NCBI GenBank assembly: GCA_021234155.1
Contig: JAJEKV010000052.1
Span: 9,689,284-9,753,283 of the forward strand
Direction: 5' to 3'
Length of the DNA: 64,000 nt
Source: Isoetes taiwanensis
Lineage: Eukaryota > Streptophyta > Lycopodiopsida > Isoetales > Isoetaceae
Part shown: piece after piece, positions 23,201-35,497 of the stretch
Position numbering within the stretch: position 1 is the stretch's first letter
Layout: each line of letters begins with the position of its first letter
Made by a program: the position numbers and the translations under genes
The notes under the pieces: model-generated
The model's database searches: none
Seen by the model: the letters and a program-made list of their open reading frames with translations, nothing else
What the model was told of the DNA's origin: nothing

Positions 23201-23778
23201 CAAGCTTAACTACTTAAAGACCATTTTTTTTTTCCCGTTAAGGAACATTGAAAGTGGAATATTTTTGTAGCTTCTAGCCGAATTGTTGCCTGGTTGTTAA
23301 TGACATGCATAACACCTGATCAAATCCAATGAGATCATGTTGTAGTAGACTGCGTGGCTCCAGCAAAGTTCCATATTACATAACCATCAACATTATATAA
23401 TTATTGCCCCTTTATACATTACCTCATGCAAAGAGTCCCAAGATCGCGTGCTTATAGTGGTTACCCCCTTGCAAAACATTGATTATACAGCTTATAAAAC
23501 AATAATCACTACAACTATTTATTAGAGGCATTTAATGCAATGTTGTTTAAGTTGAATGGCTTCTTTAACATTCTTTAATTATTGCACCAATCGCACCACT
23601 GCATTAGCAGCAACATTGGAGTCCATCAAGGGTACCCTCAATCCCCGAATCTATTTAAGAGTTAACTTGGATAAAACCAAACTACTTGGATAATCAAACT
23701 CGATACATTGCTATGATGCAACCCTAACATCATACACAATTCGATCAAGCCCGGCAACGCCGGGCACGCGTTTACTAG
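20203..23778 (+). mobile_element. Helitron B, directly abutting Helitron A
   Basis: It starts TCTACTTATTTAAAAAG at the base after Helitron A's CTAG and ends with the hairpin GCCCGGC-AAC-GCCGGGC (23749-23765) and CTAG (23775-23778), followed by T. Together the pair sits between A15905 and T23779, as expected for one AT target. Its 5' region has the same CCGGCCGCCGG cluster as A. Interior 22300-22415 and 22445-22565 are a tandem duplication (phrase AGGCCAGTGTTAATTGA). No Rep/helicase is seen. Confidence 0.75.
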
Positions 23779-24123
23779 TGCTTTGTCTACTATAGATCGC
23801 TGTGTGAGAAAATACAATAACGATGTGCAGAAAAGTTAACCATGTTATACTTCCATTGCACATGGTATGAGTTTACTTATCTTGCAAAATGAAGGGCCCT
23901 ATCCTTGAAACAACATGCAAACTTGGTTTATGACCATTATTAGGATGCAAACGATTTGCTAGCTACAGTTTGCGCAACATGCATAAATGGATTATTAAAT
24001 GGGTCAACATCTGACAATCTAAAGTAGGAGGATTATGAGTCTTGCAAAGTAGGAGGATTATGAGTCTTGCATTTCACTGGTACATCTATATAATAAGCTT
24101 TTTTTGGATGCAATTCATATGCC

Positions 24124-24256
24124 ATAATGAAGGTGATAATTGGCTCTTTTTCAGATGGCCATACAATGCAGCTGACCCGATGGATGGTTGTGAGACAAAG
24201 ATTTCGGCCAGGGTTTTTCTTTCTGCCTTGCTGTTTTGTGTCAAGTGCCTCATCCA
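24124..24256 (+). pseudogene. Possible captured exon, unrecognised
   Basis: An open stretch reads RWPYNAADPMDGCETKISAR and then a hydrophobic segment (VFLSALLFCVKCLIQ). It is bounded by TTTTTCAG at 24153 and by CCAG|GTAGGG at its end. This resembles an exon of a membrane protein, but I cannot name it. Confidence 0.3.
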
Positions 24257-24369
24257 GGTAGGGCACTTTATAATGTTAGATATTTTCATCGTGGGTGCAT
24301 TTTTTTCCTATATAATTTTGTTCAAGTTAGAATGTCTGTTTGTTGTTATCAACAGAGATTGCTAAGGAC

Positions 24370-24750
24370 TGAGCAACCAAGTGTGGTTGCACCAGCCAAT
24401 CATGTCCTCAAAGATGATGCAGCAGCAGGTATGCCTATACCCAAAGACACTGTTTTGGGTCTTCTTCAAGAGTGCACAAAACTTCAAGACCTGGAAGTCA
24501 GCAGGCAGGTGTACAGTTTGATGGTTTATAATTCATTACATTCTGTTTCTCTCTTCTCAGACCATCTAATTCGATAAATTGGGGCATTGTATGTAAATTG
24601 GGTTGATAAATCAGGTTCCATTGTAAGGTTGATGGTTTATAATTCATTACATTCTGTTTCTCTCTTGTCAGACCATCTAATTCGATAAATTGGGGCATGT
24701 GGAAGCCTTGTTGAAATAAATCAATCATTCAGCAAGGTTTAACCCATTCT
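24370..24750 (+). pseudogene. PPR protein fragment
   Basis: The plus strand reads MPIPKDTVLGLLQECTKLQD, LEVSRQVYSLMVYNSLHSVS and LFSDHLIR. After a 111-bp tandem duplication it continues CGSLVEINQSFSKV. This is the N-terminal helix pattern of land-plant pentatricopeptide-repeat proteins (LL-EC, VH-L-V-NGL, DHLI-M, GSL-EA-VFSKV). Stops follow each copy of SDHLIR and SFSKV. The duplicated block (24518-24588 and 24629-24699) breaks the frame. It is directly followed by an unrelated RRM-protein exon, so this is a captured piece, not an in situ gene. Confidence 0.65.
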
Positions 24751-24862
24751 GGAGCAGAGAAAGTGCTTCAGACTTACAATGGAATGCCAATGCCAAATTG
24801 TGAACAACTTTCCCGGTTCAACTGGGCATCTTTTGGCATAGGGGACAGGCGTGGTGATTACA
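24751..24862 (+). pseudogene. RBP45/RBP47-like RNA-binding protein fragment
   Basis: GAEKVLQTYNGMPMPNCEQ followed by LSRFNWASFGIGDRRGDY matches the end of the first RRM and the linker of plant oligouridylate/poly(A)-binding RBP45/47 proteins (pattern LQTYNG-MPN-EQ-FRLNWAS-G-GERR). The frame opens 3 codons after the PPR scrap's stop, and no further RRM exon follows. Two unrelated gene pieces joined within 400 bp fit transposon capture. Confidence 0.6.
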
Positions 24863-26600
24863 CAAAATGTACTCATAGTTGTTTGCAATGGAAATAATTT
24901 GTTTGTCATGATGTTATTGTGCTTTTTAGTAATTAATATTTATGCCCATGAAGTTTACCTATGTTTGCTTTAGTTAGGGCCCGAAGGGCCCAAAAAATTT
25001 TTTAATATAACAATCAACACACAACTACCATTAACATTATTAACACAAACCATTACATTTAACACATTTAAATTAAAATCCCCCTTAAACCCCCTTTGGT
25101 TTGGGTGCATCTTCACACGGGGGGTTACGTAGGGCAGCGAGAGCCCCAAAAATATATTTACAATACATGTACAAAATTAACACCATTAAGTACATTCTCT
25201 CAAACCTTATAGTATTTTGCAAACCTTAATATACAGTATACAAAAACTTGTACATGCATATCCCACAAACGAGGATCGCTATGTATGGTTCAGATCTTGG
25301 AATAAAGGGCAAATATGCCCATGTTGAACCAACATAGGGTTGCCAGAACATTCAGCTGAGGTAAAATCCTTAGGGATCTCGCTATTTCGACATGTAGATC
25401 AGTATTGTTAATATGTCTATGAAGATCTGGATTTGAAAGAAAGCATTTTTGGTGCATGATTGAGGTTGTAGGCAAGGTTGTAAATCACTAGGAATTATTT
25501 ATGATAAAACGTTCTTTCTTTCTTTTTTTCTTTCTTTTATATCAGGTCATTCTCCTTGCATCTTTAAGATATGTTGTACTGTCATGAAACTTATAGGACT
25601 TCTGCTGCAGTAATCAACCTGCATGTTTCTATTACTCATATTAAGCAATCGGGGAGATTGGCTATTATTGGCCTCTATTTCAAATGCCAGGATGTTGGAA
25701 ACAAACTGCCCAAACCCCTAAAACAGTGGTCAGACCTTCTCTACAAATGTCTTGCGTCAAAATGTTTTACTTTCTTACTTTTGGTTTTAGCTCTTGATTT
25801 GCTGTTTTTCATGCATAAGTTTAAGGTCGCACAAAAGCTCTATTTTTGTTATACAAAGTCTGGTTGCTTCCAAACAATCATGCTTGCTTTCTAAGTAAAG
25901 AGGCATATTGGCACATGACCGTTTTGCTACTTGATAATTGGAATAGAAGCCACGTCAAGAAAAATGTTTTGATTTTTCAGTTTTAGCATCTCTGTTTTTA
26001 TATTTCCAGACCAGTTGCCAGGCTCGTCTAGGCCTGTCTAGATGGAAGAGTATTTGAGCAATTAGTGGACTGACAAGAATTTTATTAGTGGTCACTATAC
26101 GGTACTTCTTTAGGAAATGCTTTGCTACTCCAAAAAGTATTCAATGCCATTTTATGCTTCCAAGGTTTTGCAGTTAGATACATTGTTAGTTTGGCAGCCG
26201 TTTATTTGACGTAAATGCTTTATTTGGAATCAAGAGCTGTTGTTAATAAGGCCATGTTTTCTGCAGATGGTGTCGTGAGATAGTACTACTCACGTAGGTA
26301 AGTCTATTGCCATGAATCTCCATATTTGAATGTAGTGTTGTCAGCATATTGTTCTGGATATGATGTGGATCTCTCTCCTTGAATAAAACCTACTTGCAAG
26401 GCACATGCACATGCACATGCCACCAGTTATTACATGCATTTACATGGACTGTAAAGATTAATTTAGGTAGGGCATCACCTCAGCCACGTTTTTATTTGAG
26501 CATCCTGAAACCAGATGGTTCTTTGGGTGAAATAAGTGATATTCTGTTGGAATTTTTTTTAAATTTCTTTTGTCGCAAATAAATTTGCAGTGCTTTATTT
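24863..26600. other. No gene recognised; GGGCCC hairpin
   Basis: GGGCCC-GAA-GGGCCC at 24977-24991 forms a short hairpin in AT-rich sequence. A C/T-rich stretch lies near 25513-25540 (CTTTCTTT repeats). ORF 25571-25894 (107 aa) has no recognisable domain. Confidence 0.4.
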
Positions 26601-26608
26601 TTGGGTTG

Positions 26609-26638
26609 CCCCTAGGGGGGCAAACCCTCGTTTATGTG
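26609..26638 (+). terminator. Hairpin GGGTTGCCCC / GGGGCAAACCC
   Basis: TTTTTGGGTTGCCCCTAGG continues into GGGGGCAAACCC, then TCGTTT. An almost identical hairpin lies at 61124-61153 in a different context. A stem followed within a few bases by C-T-C/T-G-T-T may be a variant Helitron 3' end. Confidence 0.4.
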
Positions 26639-27283
26639 GGTATGTGGGCATATCCAGGTATATGCCGGCATATACTTAGCATATACTGGTGACTGCTAAA
26701 AACTGGTTGGTGCCTGTAAGTGGTCGGTCATCCAGCCCATTCCTTCGCAGGCGTGGCTATGGCGCACCTTGTTTATTTTTTATGCCCTGTTTTTCTCTAA
26801 GTTTTTGCCTGTTCATCCTCTGGTTTTTGCCCGTTCATCGCCATAGCCACTCTTTGGAGCTTCTTTCCGGTAGTATGAAGCAACGACAGCAATTTTCAAG
26901 TGCAGATCGGCCATTCCTAGGCTCTTACCAACAGTTAGAGTATAGCTGCGCTATGGATTGAGCAAGAAGTTCTACGGCCACTGGAAATGGGATTCTGCCT
27001 CAATCCGGTGGTGATTTGTTTGGTCTTTTTTTGTCTTTATAGAGGCTTAAGCTTTAGTCTTGTTTATCATTTTTGTTCTTGCTTTCCTCGTCCCCTGTTT
27101 CGAGTTTGTGTCATTGAAAGCTTGGCCGCAGTTTGTTTCTTTGTCTAAGAGCAAGGGGTCGTTGAGGCGTGTCTGGCTCAGATTCTATGTTTCTTCCAGA
27201 TCTCTAGCGAAGCAGGCGGGGCTATGGCACCGGGCGTTGATGGCGAGATTAGCCAAGAAACTGAAGAAACTATTAGGCAGTCT

Positions 27284-27526
27284 GGATAGCGCATCTACAG
27301 TTTGTTTTAAGTTTGCCCATGACAGAGATTGTATGTGGGTCGATTTACGATTTCTTTTCTTGCTGGTTCTTGTGTATTCTTTCAGGGATTTTGCAGGGAT
27401 AGCGCATCTGCAGTTTGTTCTAAGTTTGCCCATGACAGAGATTCTATGTGGGTCGATTTACAGCCTAGAATCGACCATGATTTCTTTTCTTGCTGGTTCT
27501 TGTGTATTCTTTCAGGAATTTTGAAC
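27284..27526 (+). repeat. 113-bp tandem duplication
   Basis: The copies begin GGATAGCGCATCTACAG (27284) and GGATAGCGCATCTGCAG (27397) and share CCCATGACAGAGATT and GCTGGTTCTTGTGTATTC. The second copy carries a 19-bp insertion (CAGCCTAGAATCGACCATG). Confidence 0.75.
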
Positions 27527-28241
27527 TGCAACAGAGAAACGATGCCTTCAGCGGCAAAAACAGAAAGATTCAAGACTAAAAACGGTAAGATGCTTTGACT
27601 TTATAGAAGTGATGCGATTTTTTTACAGTTTCCTAGATGAAAAGATGAAGCTGGACCTTGGCAGGGCTCAGAATTTTTTTTTATGGATTGTAGATTTAAT
27701 CTTGCGAAAATCCAGAAAGTAGATGTAAAATTATCTTTCTGATGATGGGTCTGTTAGGGATTGTGCCATTGTGCTCAAATCAGAAAGGCGATTAAAGCAG
27801 GAACAAGAAGCCGATGCTGATTTTGTTGATATCTTGATATTGCTAATTGCTAAAGGGCATTTTGAAGGTTAGCAATGGAAATTGTTTGCCGTACCTTAAA
27901 TTGGAAGGAAAGAATCTTCAACAACTCCATGCCAGAGTGCGATGCCCAGCAATCCATTGTTAATATTATTTACCTCGTAATCGAGGCCGAATTGGAAAAA
28001 AAATAAGCTAAAGGGATGCACAGACCTGAAACTAGTAGAATCATCGGTTTTTTCCATTTCTCGGTTCATACAGTATTCTTTTATATTTGCCCTCTTGAAA
28101 TAAACAAAGGTTGCTTTGCGGTTGCTAATTCTCACTCCAATTTTAGACCCAACTCGCTTTTTTCACCATTAACGATGGTTGAAAGCTGAAACTTGGATTA
28201 AAGAGAGCCTTGGCAGGCTTGATATTTGAGTCTTTGATACC

Positions 28242-28529
28242 ATGGAGGCTTTCCCGGCCAACTGTAACTGGTTTTTAGCAATCCCCAAAGGATCCAATCG
28301 AATCACTTCCGAGCACCGAACTAATCGCCTGATGTGTTTCCCCGAGCCCCTGTTTTTCCCGGTAGCGGCCACCGCTTTTCGAACCCTTGCTAGCATGGCA
28401 CCGGTGTGGCAAGCGGCCCGGGCGGGTGATTATGCCGGCTTCGAAACTAGCGACCTGGCCGCATCCAATCCGGTGGCTAAGCCACGAAGGTGCTCAGCCT
28501 ATATTAGGGGTGCTTACACTTTTACTTAA
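28242..28529 (+). pseudogene. GC-rich 95-codon ORF, unrecognised
   Basis: An open frame (MEAFPANCNWFLAIPKGSN..., ending RGAYTFT) in a block clearly richer in G+C than its surroundings (segments such as GGCCCGGGCGGG at about 28413). No domain is recognised. The base-composition jump suggests a captured coding piece. Confidence 0.3.
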
Positions 28530-29289
28530 TGGTATTTAAAAGTATATCCATTTTATTTCACCCCATACGGTTTTTCCCAACCATTTACCCATTGCTATTT
28601 TCCTTACATTATTTTCATAATATACCAAGGCATTATTTCTCGAGAACCATGTTTGAAATAGGCTTAGGAATACTATCCTAATTGCTCCTGCAATGGTCCA
28701 TTGTGTTTCTAGTGTCAGCATTAACAAACCCTTATGCATGGTAATAAAACTTACTTGTGTTCTATATAAGTAGTGATATGGCTATTGTTCTGTTATGTAA
28801 TGCAGAATGGCAGAGGATTATTATCTAAAGAAACAATATGGTTTTATTGGCTAACATGTAGGTAGTTGTTGCAGGCATAGGCTACAAATTGATGTCATGT
28901 AGTCTATATAATATAATGATTGAGACAGTTTGATTAAATTATTTTGTTAGCGCCACAAACTTAAATCCATATCATTGCCATGATGGCAACAATATATTCA
29001 CGTGTCTATTTAATACAAAATCAGTGTTTGGAATTGAAAGCATTAATAGAGCAACATCTCAAACAAATGATTTGAACCCAAACGATGTTAACTCCAATGT
29101 GCATATTTAAGTCAAAAAGCTTTGTTTGTCATTTCTCTTTCAGTCACCTTAAATGGTTGAGGTTGAGACATTGAGTTGAATAAAATATTGTATATGCTCA
29201 AAGCAATGTTGACGTATGGAATAACGTGATAGGACTCTGGCCCTTTTCGGAACTAGAATAATATTTTAGGGATCACGGATGAAATTCTT

Positions 29290-29334
29290 GTTCACTTCAC
29301 CCTCAGGTCACGGAGGGCAACCCTCCGTGCGCAG
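29290..29334 (+). terminator. Hairpin CACGGAGGG-CAA-CCCTCCGTG with CTTG end
   Basis: A perfect 9-bp stem and 3-nt loop, then CGCAGCACCTTGTTT. The geometry matches the Helitron 3' ends at 20.2 and 23.8 kb, but with CTTG in place of CTAG. Confidence 0.45.
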
Positions 29335-30270
29335 CACCTTGTTTCCTTTGCAATGGTTGTTTAAGCCAGTTTCTTAGTATTTAGGTATGGATTTAGAGCT
29401 ATCATTTGTATATATATGCACAACTCTTATGATATTCACCTGTAATTTTCTTATAGAATCCACCATTTCCACCACAATCTTTGGCGATCTACTCTTAATG
29501 CCTGTTAGTGCATCATATTGTCAATGCAAAATTATAGAAACACTCATTGAAAGCCTGCAATTTTAATTTGTGTGATTCTTAACCCAGAACATAATGCTGG
29601 ATGTCTGCAGGCATTGCAACAGTTAAAGAGAGATACGCATGAAACACAGAATGAATGCTTCAATGGCATATCAGTTATGGATGTGCACTCCTCCTTCAAT
29701 TCCGTTACTTACAATAAATGCAGTTCTGATAGCTTGACACGAACGAAATCTTTGGTTATGCAACCATTTTTTTACTAAGCTAAATTGTCTGTTATTGCGC
29801 AAAAATTGCACCTTGACACGAGTGAAATCTTTGGTTATGCAACTATCTTTTGTGAGCTAGATCATGCAACCATCTTTTTTGTGAGCTAGATTATCTGTTA
29901 TGCCGTAAGAAACCAAGTTTAACTTATTTATCCTTTGTTCAATGCAGTTCCATGAACAACCAAATCTTAACACTAATGTGAAAGCAAATAGGTGATTGAA
30001 ATTTATGCTTAGAATGCTTTGGATAGGATAATTGAACACCATACAGATATAAGCGAATGGAATGTGGGGTTGCAAAAGTCAATTCGTATGGTTAACCTTA
30101 TAAATATTTGAGATATGATATCATTTTCCAAGTTTTGTGGTCACTACCATGATATTGGCCTCCCCAAGACCATTCTGATAAATTGTTGTTAAGGCAAAAA
30201 GCATCTCAGTTTGGAAGTTAGGAACTTTTGTATAGCGCAGATGTATCACGGCTATCTCAAGCATTTCAAA

Positions 30271-30490
30271 GACACATTCAAGAAATGTGTATGAATTTCA
30301 AAAAAATATGCATCATGAGCTTACTACGTTCCAACTTCATTGGTAAAAGTTAAGAGGTTGATGCCTTGATTGTCATTTCAACTCAAGACACATTCAAGAA
30401 ATGTGTATGAATTTCAAAAGAATATGCATCATGAGCTTATTATGTTCCAGCTTCATTGCTAAAAGTTAAGAGATTGATGGCTTGATTAGT
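30271..30490 (+). repeat. 116-bp tandem duplication
   Basis: GACACATTCAAGAAATGTGT starts both copies (30271 and 30387). Both end in a TTAAGAG(A/G)TTGATG phrase. Non-coding. Confidence 0.75.
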
Positions 30491-31362
30491 ATATATCTGT
30501 AAGCACCCATATGGGTCCATATGGGTCTTATGTTATAAAAGAAAAATAGTGAATAGTCTTGACAAACTTTAATCCTTATATGAACAATAAATTATTTCAA
30601 AACATAAACAAATGTATTCAGCCATAAATGCTTTGTAATATGCAAGTAGAAAGACTTGCAAGATCCTCTCCATGGGTATCATTTGCAAGCCATAGACTTG
30701 GGCCACCACTTGCTGATAATGTATTTATCTATTGAGTGCTATTGTTGCACAATATTGAAAATTCTTGCTGGTATTGGAAATTCTTGCTGGAAAAGATGAA
30801 TGTTTAGGTTTATTTAATAGGTTGTCGTATCTTTTCAAAGATTATTTGAAACGCATATATCGTCATTTCTTTTCAAATATCACTTAGGTTGTGGAATGCT
30901 TCATTCTTTATTCTATGCAACCATCAGATGCTTAACTATTAGAATCTGAGATGCTCATTATATTACTACATGTATATGGATTGGTAGATATGTATAAATA
31001 TGACCAACCAAAGCATATTGCCGACATGTGATCTAATATTTGTGCTACACAAAAACCATATGTATAGTAACTAATAGACTCACCATTAAGATTTCCAACT
31101 CACAATGAATAGAAAATTACTCTTTATTGTTATAATGCTGGACTTGGAGTATGCAAGGAGTGTCTTCTTAACATTTCTATATATTTTATATCTTCTTTGG
31201 CATTTGTATTATGTAGCAAATCAAAACAAAATATGCAATAATGCCCCTCACACCCACACTTACATTCACACCTCCTTCCTCTTCCGCATTATGTCAAATA
31301 CAAGAATGCCACATTCTCTGTTCTAGCCAACAATCAAACAACTGCCTTCCAAATTGTATTAA

Positions 31363-31391
31363 AGCCCGGCAACGCCAGGCACCACAACTAG
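31363..31391 (+). terminator. Helitron 3' end (third)
   Basis: GCCCGGCAACGCCAGGC, then ACCACAACTAG and T. The stem has one mismatch compared with the ends at 20.2 and 23.8 kb. The matching 5' end was not found, so the extent of this Helitron is unknown. It could include the gene fragments at 24.4-24.9 kb. Confidence 0.6.
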
Positions 31392-33236
31392 TAAGATTTA
31401 ATCTACGTCCGAGACTCATTGAAATTCTTCATTCTTGCTTTCAGTTAAAATCATTCCTTTGAAAATCCTTGCTTTCTAAGACTTACACTGAAAATCATTT
31501 TCCTTGCAACTTCGAATGGACCCATCAATCTTCAGTGAAATTCCTTGCTTTCTGAGACTTACACTGAAAATCATTTTCCTTGCAACTTTGAATGGACCCA
31601 CCAACCACTTTCCTTGCAACTTCAAATGAACTACTTTCCTTGCAACTTCAAATGAACTGACCACTCAGAGTCTTAGAGACTCTCTTTATATCCTTGCTAT
31701 GCGTGATTGGCCATAATTGGGTTTTGGCAAGTTCCCAGATTTTGATATAAGACTATTTCCTCATTTCTTTCTTTACGACCTTTCCCTTTCTCGCATCTTG
31801 CCCCTTGATATTGTGGAATAGTAAGAAATCTATGCTACTCCTCCTTTATGACATGAATTTCATACCTCTTTTCAAATACATGTCAATCAGGGGTGCATCG
31901 TACAACCCCTCCCCTACGTGGCACAATCGTAGCCCTCCATTTCAAGCATCGATCGCCAGATATCAGCAGGAGGGAGGGGGTGCAACTTTAAATGGACAAC
32001 AAAGTCTCCAGTGACCATTGGAAATATTAGAGATGTTCCTTAAACACTTATTCGTGACCCACCATAATTGGATTTCGATGGGTTCCTAGATTTCGACATA
32101 GACTATTCTTTCATTTCTTTCTTTATGACTTTTTCCTTCCTTGCATCTTGCCCCTTGATATTGTGGAATAGTAAGAAATTATGCTACTCCTTTATGATAC
32201 AAATTTCATACCTTACATGTCAATCGCAGTCCACATTTGGGCAGAATTAAATGAGCCGATAAAAGTCCAAAATATAGTCAATGCTTGCACAGTCAATGTC
32301 GCTGGTTGATTTTAGGTGCGGATAACACAAACGTTGTTACTTCAAGGAAACTTATTTCAGGTCCAGGTCATAGATAAAGTGACTTCCAGGAAATCTGACC
32401 ACATATCAACCCCCGTAGTCTTAGAGACATTTTTTACGTTTACAAATGGACCAACAAAATCTCTAGTAGTCAGATATGTTTTTTATATGCTTACTATGTG
32501 TGACCACACACTAGGCTGTTCAATCATGCCATACAATATATACACTTACACTGAAAATCATTTTTCTTGCAACTTCGAATGGACGCACCAACCACTTTCC
32601 TTGCAACTTCAATCAAATGACCTACTTTCCTTGCAACTTCAAATGAACTGATCACTAAGAGGCTTAGAGACGTTCTTTATACGCTTATCACAACATACTG
32701 GGACACCTTCACTCAACAACGAATGACAACAGACTGGAAAGCACTTTATGCCATGCGAAACAGTGGCCACAAAGTGGAGCTCTAGGATTGGACCCATCAG
32801 ACACACTTGTTCCTTCTATATGGAGTCGAAGTAACGAGATCAGTGATATCCCTTGCCACTTGGAAAGATTTGGAACGAGTCCAGAAGGCATTTTAGAGTC
32901 GGGCTATTGGAGTCAAGTCCACAATTCCTACCTAATCTTTCTCCAGAAACATGACTCTTTCATTGGGCATTTCACTTCATATTACAATTACACAAGTTAT
33001 AAGATTTAATCTGCGTCGAAGACTCATTGAAATTCTTCATTTTTTGCTTTCAGTGAAAATAATTCTTTTTTTCAAGTGAAAACCTTCAGTGAAAATCCTT
33101 GGTTTTTGAGACTTACAATGAAAATCATTTTCCTTGCAACTTTGAATGGACTCACCAATCTTCAGTAAAAATCCTTGCTTTTTGAGACTTACACTGAAAA
33201 TCATTTTCCTTGCAACTTCGAATGGACCCACCAACC
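31392..33236. repeat. Diverged repeat array
   Basis: The block 31391-31600 (TAAGATTTAATCTACGTC..., then repeated CATTTTCCTTGCAACTT units) recurs at 32999-33235. A 170-bp block (about 31690-31890) recurs at 32055-32225 (phrase CATCTTGCCCCTTGATATTG). The unit ACTTACACTGAAAATCATTT appears at least five times. Minus-strand ORFs through these units are repetitive translations, not genes. Confidence 0.65.
32692..32960 (+). pseudogene. LINE C-terminal fragment (copy b)
   Basis: Reads YWDTFTQQRMTTDWKALYAM, then LFLLYGVEV and WKDLERVQKAF. This is homologous to the post-polymerase part of the LINE at 13.5 kb (VERRVSAGWKALYAMQN). Both ends are truncated, within the repeat array. Confidence 0.6.
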
Positions 33237-34452
33237 TGTGCCGTTCCACGTATTTATATGCCTTTTGGGTATAAATACATGACACGTCACTATGAATAAT
33301 TAATGGTGCATTAAATAAGCATAAGCTAAGGGTAGCTATGTTAATCATTAATTATTAAGGTGGAAACCTAACCCTAAACCCTAATTAGAATTTAATATTA
33401 AAGGCTAAAATACTAAATTAATTAATGATAACCAATCTAGAATTGCCACCTGGCCCAAATTGATTGGGCAAGACACCCAAATTGGGGTTTGTCCCAATTC
33501 AATTTGGGGGCAGTTGGAGGAGGAGGAGGAGCTTGTTCAACTAGCAGGGCATGGAGGATCTGAGATATAGAAGATCTAGCTCAGATCCCGGTTAGTACGC
33601 TTAGTTAGCTTGAGATTCTAGCTAGGATTAACCCTTGTATGAATAGATGTATAGTTAATCCCTATTTTATGTTCTATTCGTCGCTATAGATGGATGGATG
33701 TATAAAAATAGCTCTCTTTCTGTTTCTCCTGTGTTGTATGGGTAAAAAGGGGTAGAGATCTAAAGGCCATCTAGAAGTAGAGATGTTCCTAGTTAGAACC
33801 CTTAAAACCCAGTAATTGCGGCCTGTGCACAAGAGCCCACCTGGCTGTGGATGCTATAATGTGATTCAGCACCAGATAACGGGTACAATGAAATGGGGGT
33901 GGGGTCTTGTCTAGCGTGGCTATAGGACCCCTACAGTGTGCTCGGCTTATTGTCGGTCCTTGCATTGGGGGCGGGTATGGGTCCGACACCTCCTGGGTCG
34001 CAGGAAACATGCCTATATGGACGTCCTAGGCTCGATCGGTGCGCCTAGCGGCCCATGGATTTTGGGGGGTTAAAGTTGGGTACGGATGCGTGTGCATCGA
34101 GGTGGCATGTATTCTCTCGCACACCTAGGGATCCATTGTGCTGGGGGAGGGGACGCCTCCCTGACCTGCCTCATCGGACTGGGGAGATGTAATCTGGAGT
34201 AGTCTCATAGGGTGATTCCACGAGATTGCGTCTCCGAAAGGCTACAATCACGCCATAGCATGATTCAGCCTATCTGCAAAGTGTGCACAGGAGGGGCAGA
34301 TGGAATGGATTACCCTAGCCATTGTTCTATGCCAGCCAACGACATGTTATACTTCTGTCTACTGTTATCCGGAGGCCTTGACTATCAGTCGACCTCCATG
34401 AGTCTGAGCTCGGGGTAGAGCCCTTATTTATGGTGTATTTCCTTTGTTATGT
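33237..34452. other. No gene recognised
   Basis: Probably the upstream part of an LTR or older element. No protein family was recognised in ORFs 33789-34010 or 34212-34418. Confidence 0.35.
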
Positions 34453-34731
34453 TGGTATTCTATTGTTAGTTGTATTGATGATGGGCGACCCTTTGTGGTG
34501 GTATATTATTTATTTGTATTGTTGTCAGGTGCTAACATGTATGTACGCTTCTGTTGTATAGGATTCCCATTGAAGGCGTGGGACGAATGACACCTCCGTG
34601 TCCTTCACCCGGACACTTGGCCATCACAAGTGGTTCGAGTCAAACAAAGGGCCTTTCCATGGTGATGGAGTTGCCATGGGAGGGGAATTTCCCCTATTTA
34701 TATGATGGGAGCATCGTATGGATTCAGGTGA
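34453..34731 (+). repeat. LTR copy 1 of an unnamed family, split by E2
   Basis: Aligns with 40725-40995 (TGGTATTCTRTTGTTAGTTG, CATGGTGATG, TATGATGGGAGCATCGTATG). Its last bases (GAGCGTCACA) lie beyond the inserted E2 at 40714-40723. The true 5' start may be upstream of 34453. Confidence 0.65.
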
Positions 34732-35198
34732 AACAAGGTTGCATATTAAACGGGAGTGTTGCAGCACTCCCGTTTGAAGATTCCCTTCTAAAATCATATT
34801 AATGATTTGAAATGGCCATTTTTGGGGTTTAGGCCAAAAAATCATGGTGATTACAATTTAATATGTGCTATTTTAGCCCAAAAAAAAAAAAAATCACTAG
34901 GCCAACATGTCAACCACTTGAAATAGCAGTTTTAGGGGTTACGTTCAAAAAATCATGGTGATTACGATTTTATATACGCTATTTCAACAACATTTATTTC
35001 TTTTGCCACTGATGAATTGGCTACACAAGACAAAAAAAGGTGATTTTATAGATCACAAGTTAAATTACGAGCACCAGACAGAAAGTGCAAGGTGCGATAA
35101 AGTTGTAAAAATAAAGTTTTCTAGTGTGAAATGAAGTAAAAGCACCGAGCATCAAAATCATCTTAAAAAACCTAATCAGTGTTTTCAGAATTTCTATG

Positions 35199-35285
35199 CT
35201 ATTCCAGAATAGGATTATTGGTTGCATGTGCACTCTTATGCTATTCCGGAATAGGACCTTGCACTCTTATGCTATTCCAGAATAC
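35199..35285. repeat. E2 left palindromes CTATTCCGGAATAG
   Basis: Three copies: CTATTCCAGAATAG (35199), CTATTCCGGAATAG (35241) and CTATTCCAGAATAC (35272). The last two share an upstream GCACTCTTATG phrase. Confidence 0.7.
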
Positions 35286-35497
35286 AATAGTGTGGTAGTC
35301 ATTTTTTCCAAAGATACAAAACAAGGGAGATATATTGCATTTACTAACCAAGACAAAGCATGTTGAGACATACGTTAACCTTGGTTGATCCCTTCATTGT
35401 ACTATCCATTTCCGGATTATATTCAAATATCTCACAGCGGAACGCAAAAAGATACAAGAAAGATGTACGGATACAATCTAATAAACAGTGAAAAGGA

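Noticed and set aside
24977-24991. GGGCCC-GAA-GGGCCC as a minus-strand Helitron 3' end
   Set aside because: On the minus strand CTAA follows almost without a spacer and the next base is not the expected T. No second copy was seen.
31476-33348. Minus-strand ORFs with repeated VARKMIFSVSL peptides as a repeat protein
   Set aside because: They are translations of a diverged DNA repeat, differ in frame between copies and lack any start or domain context.
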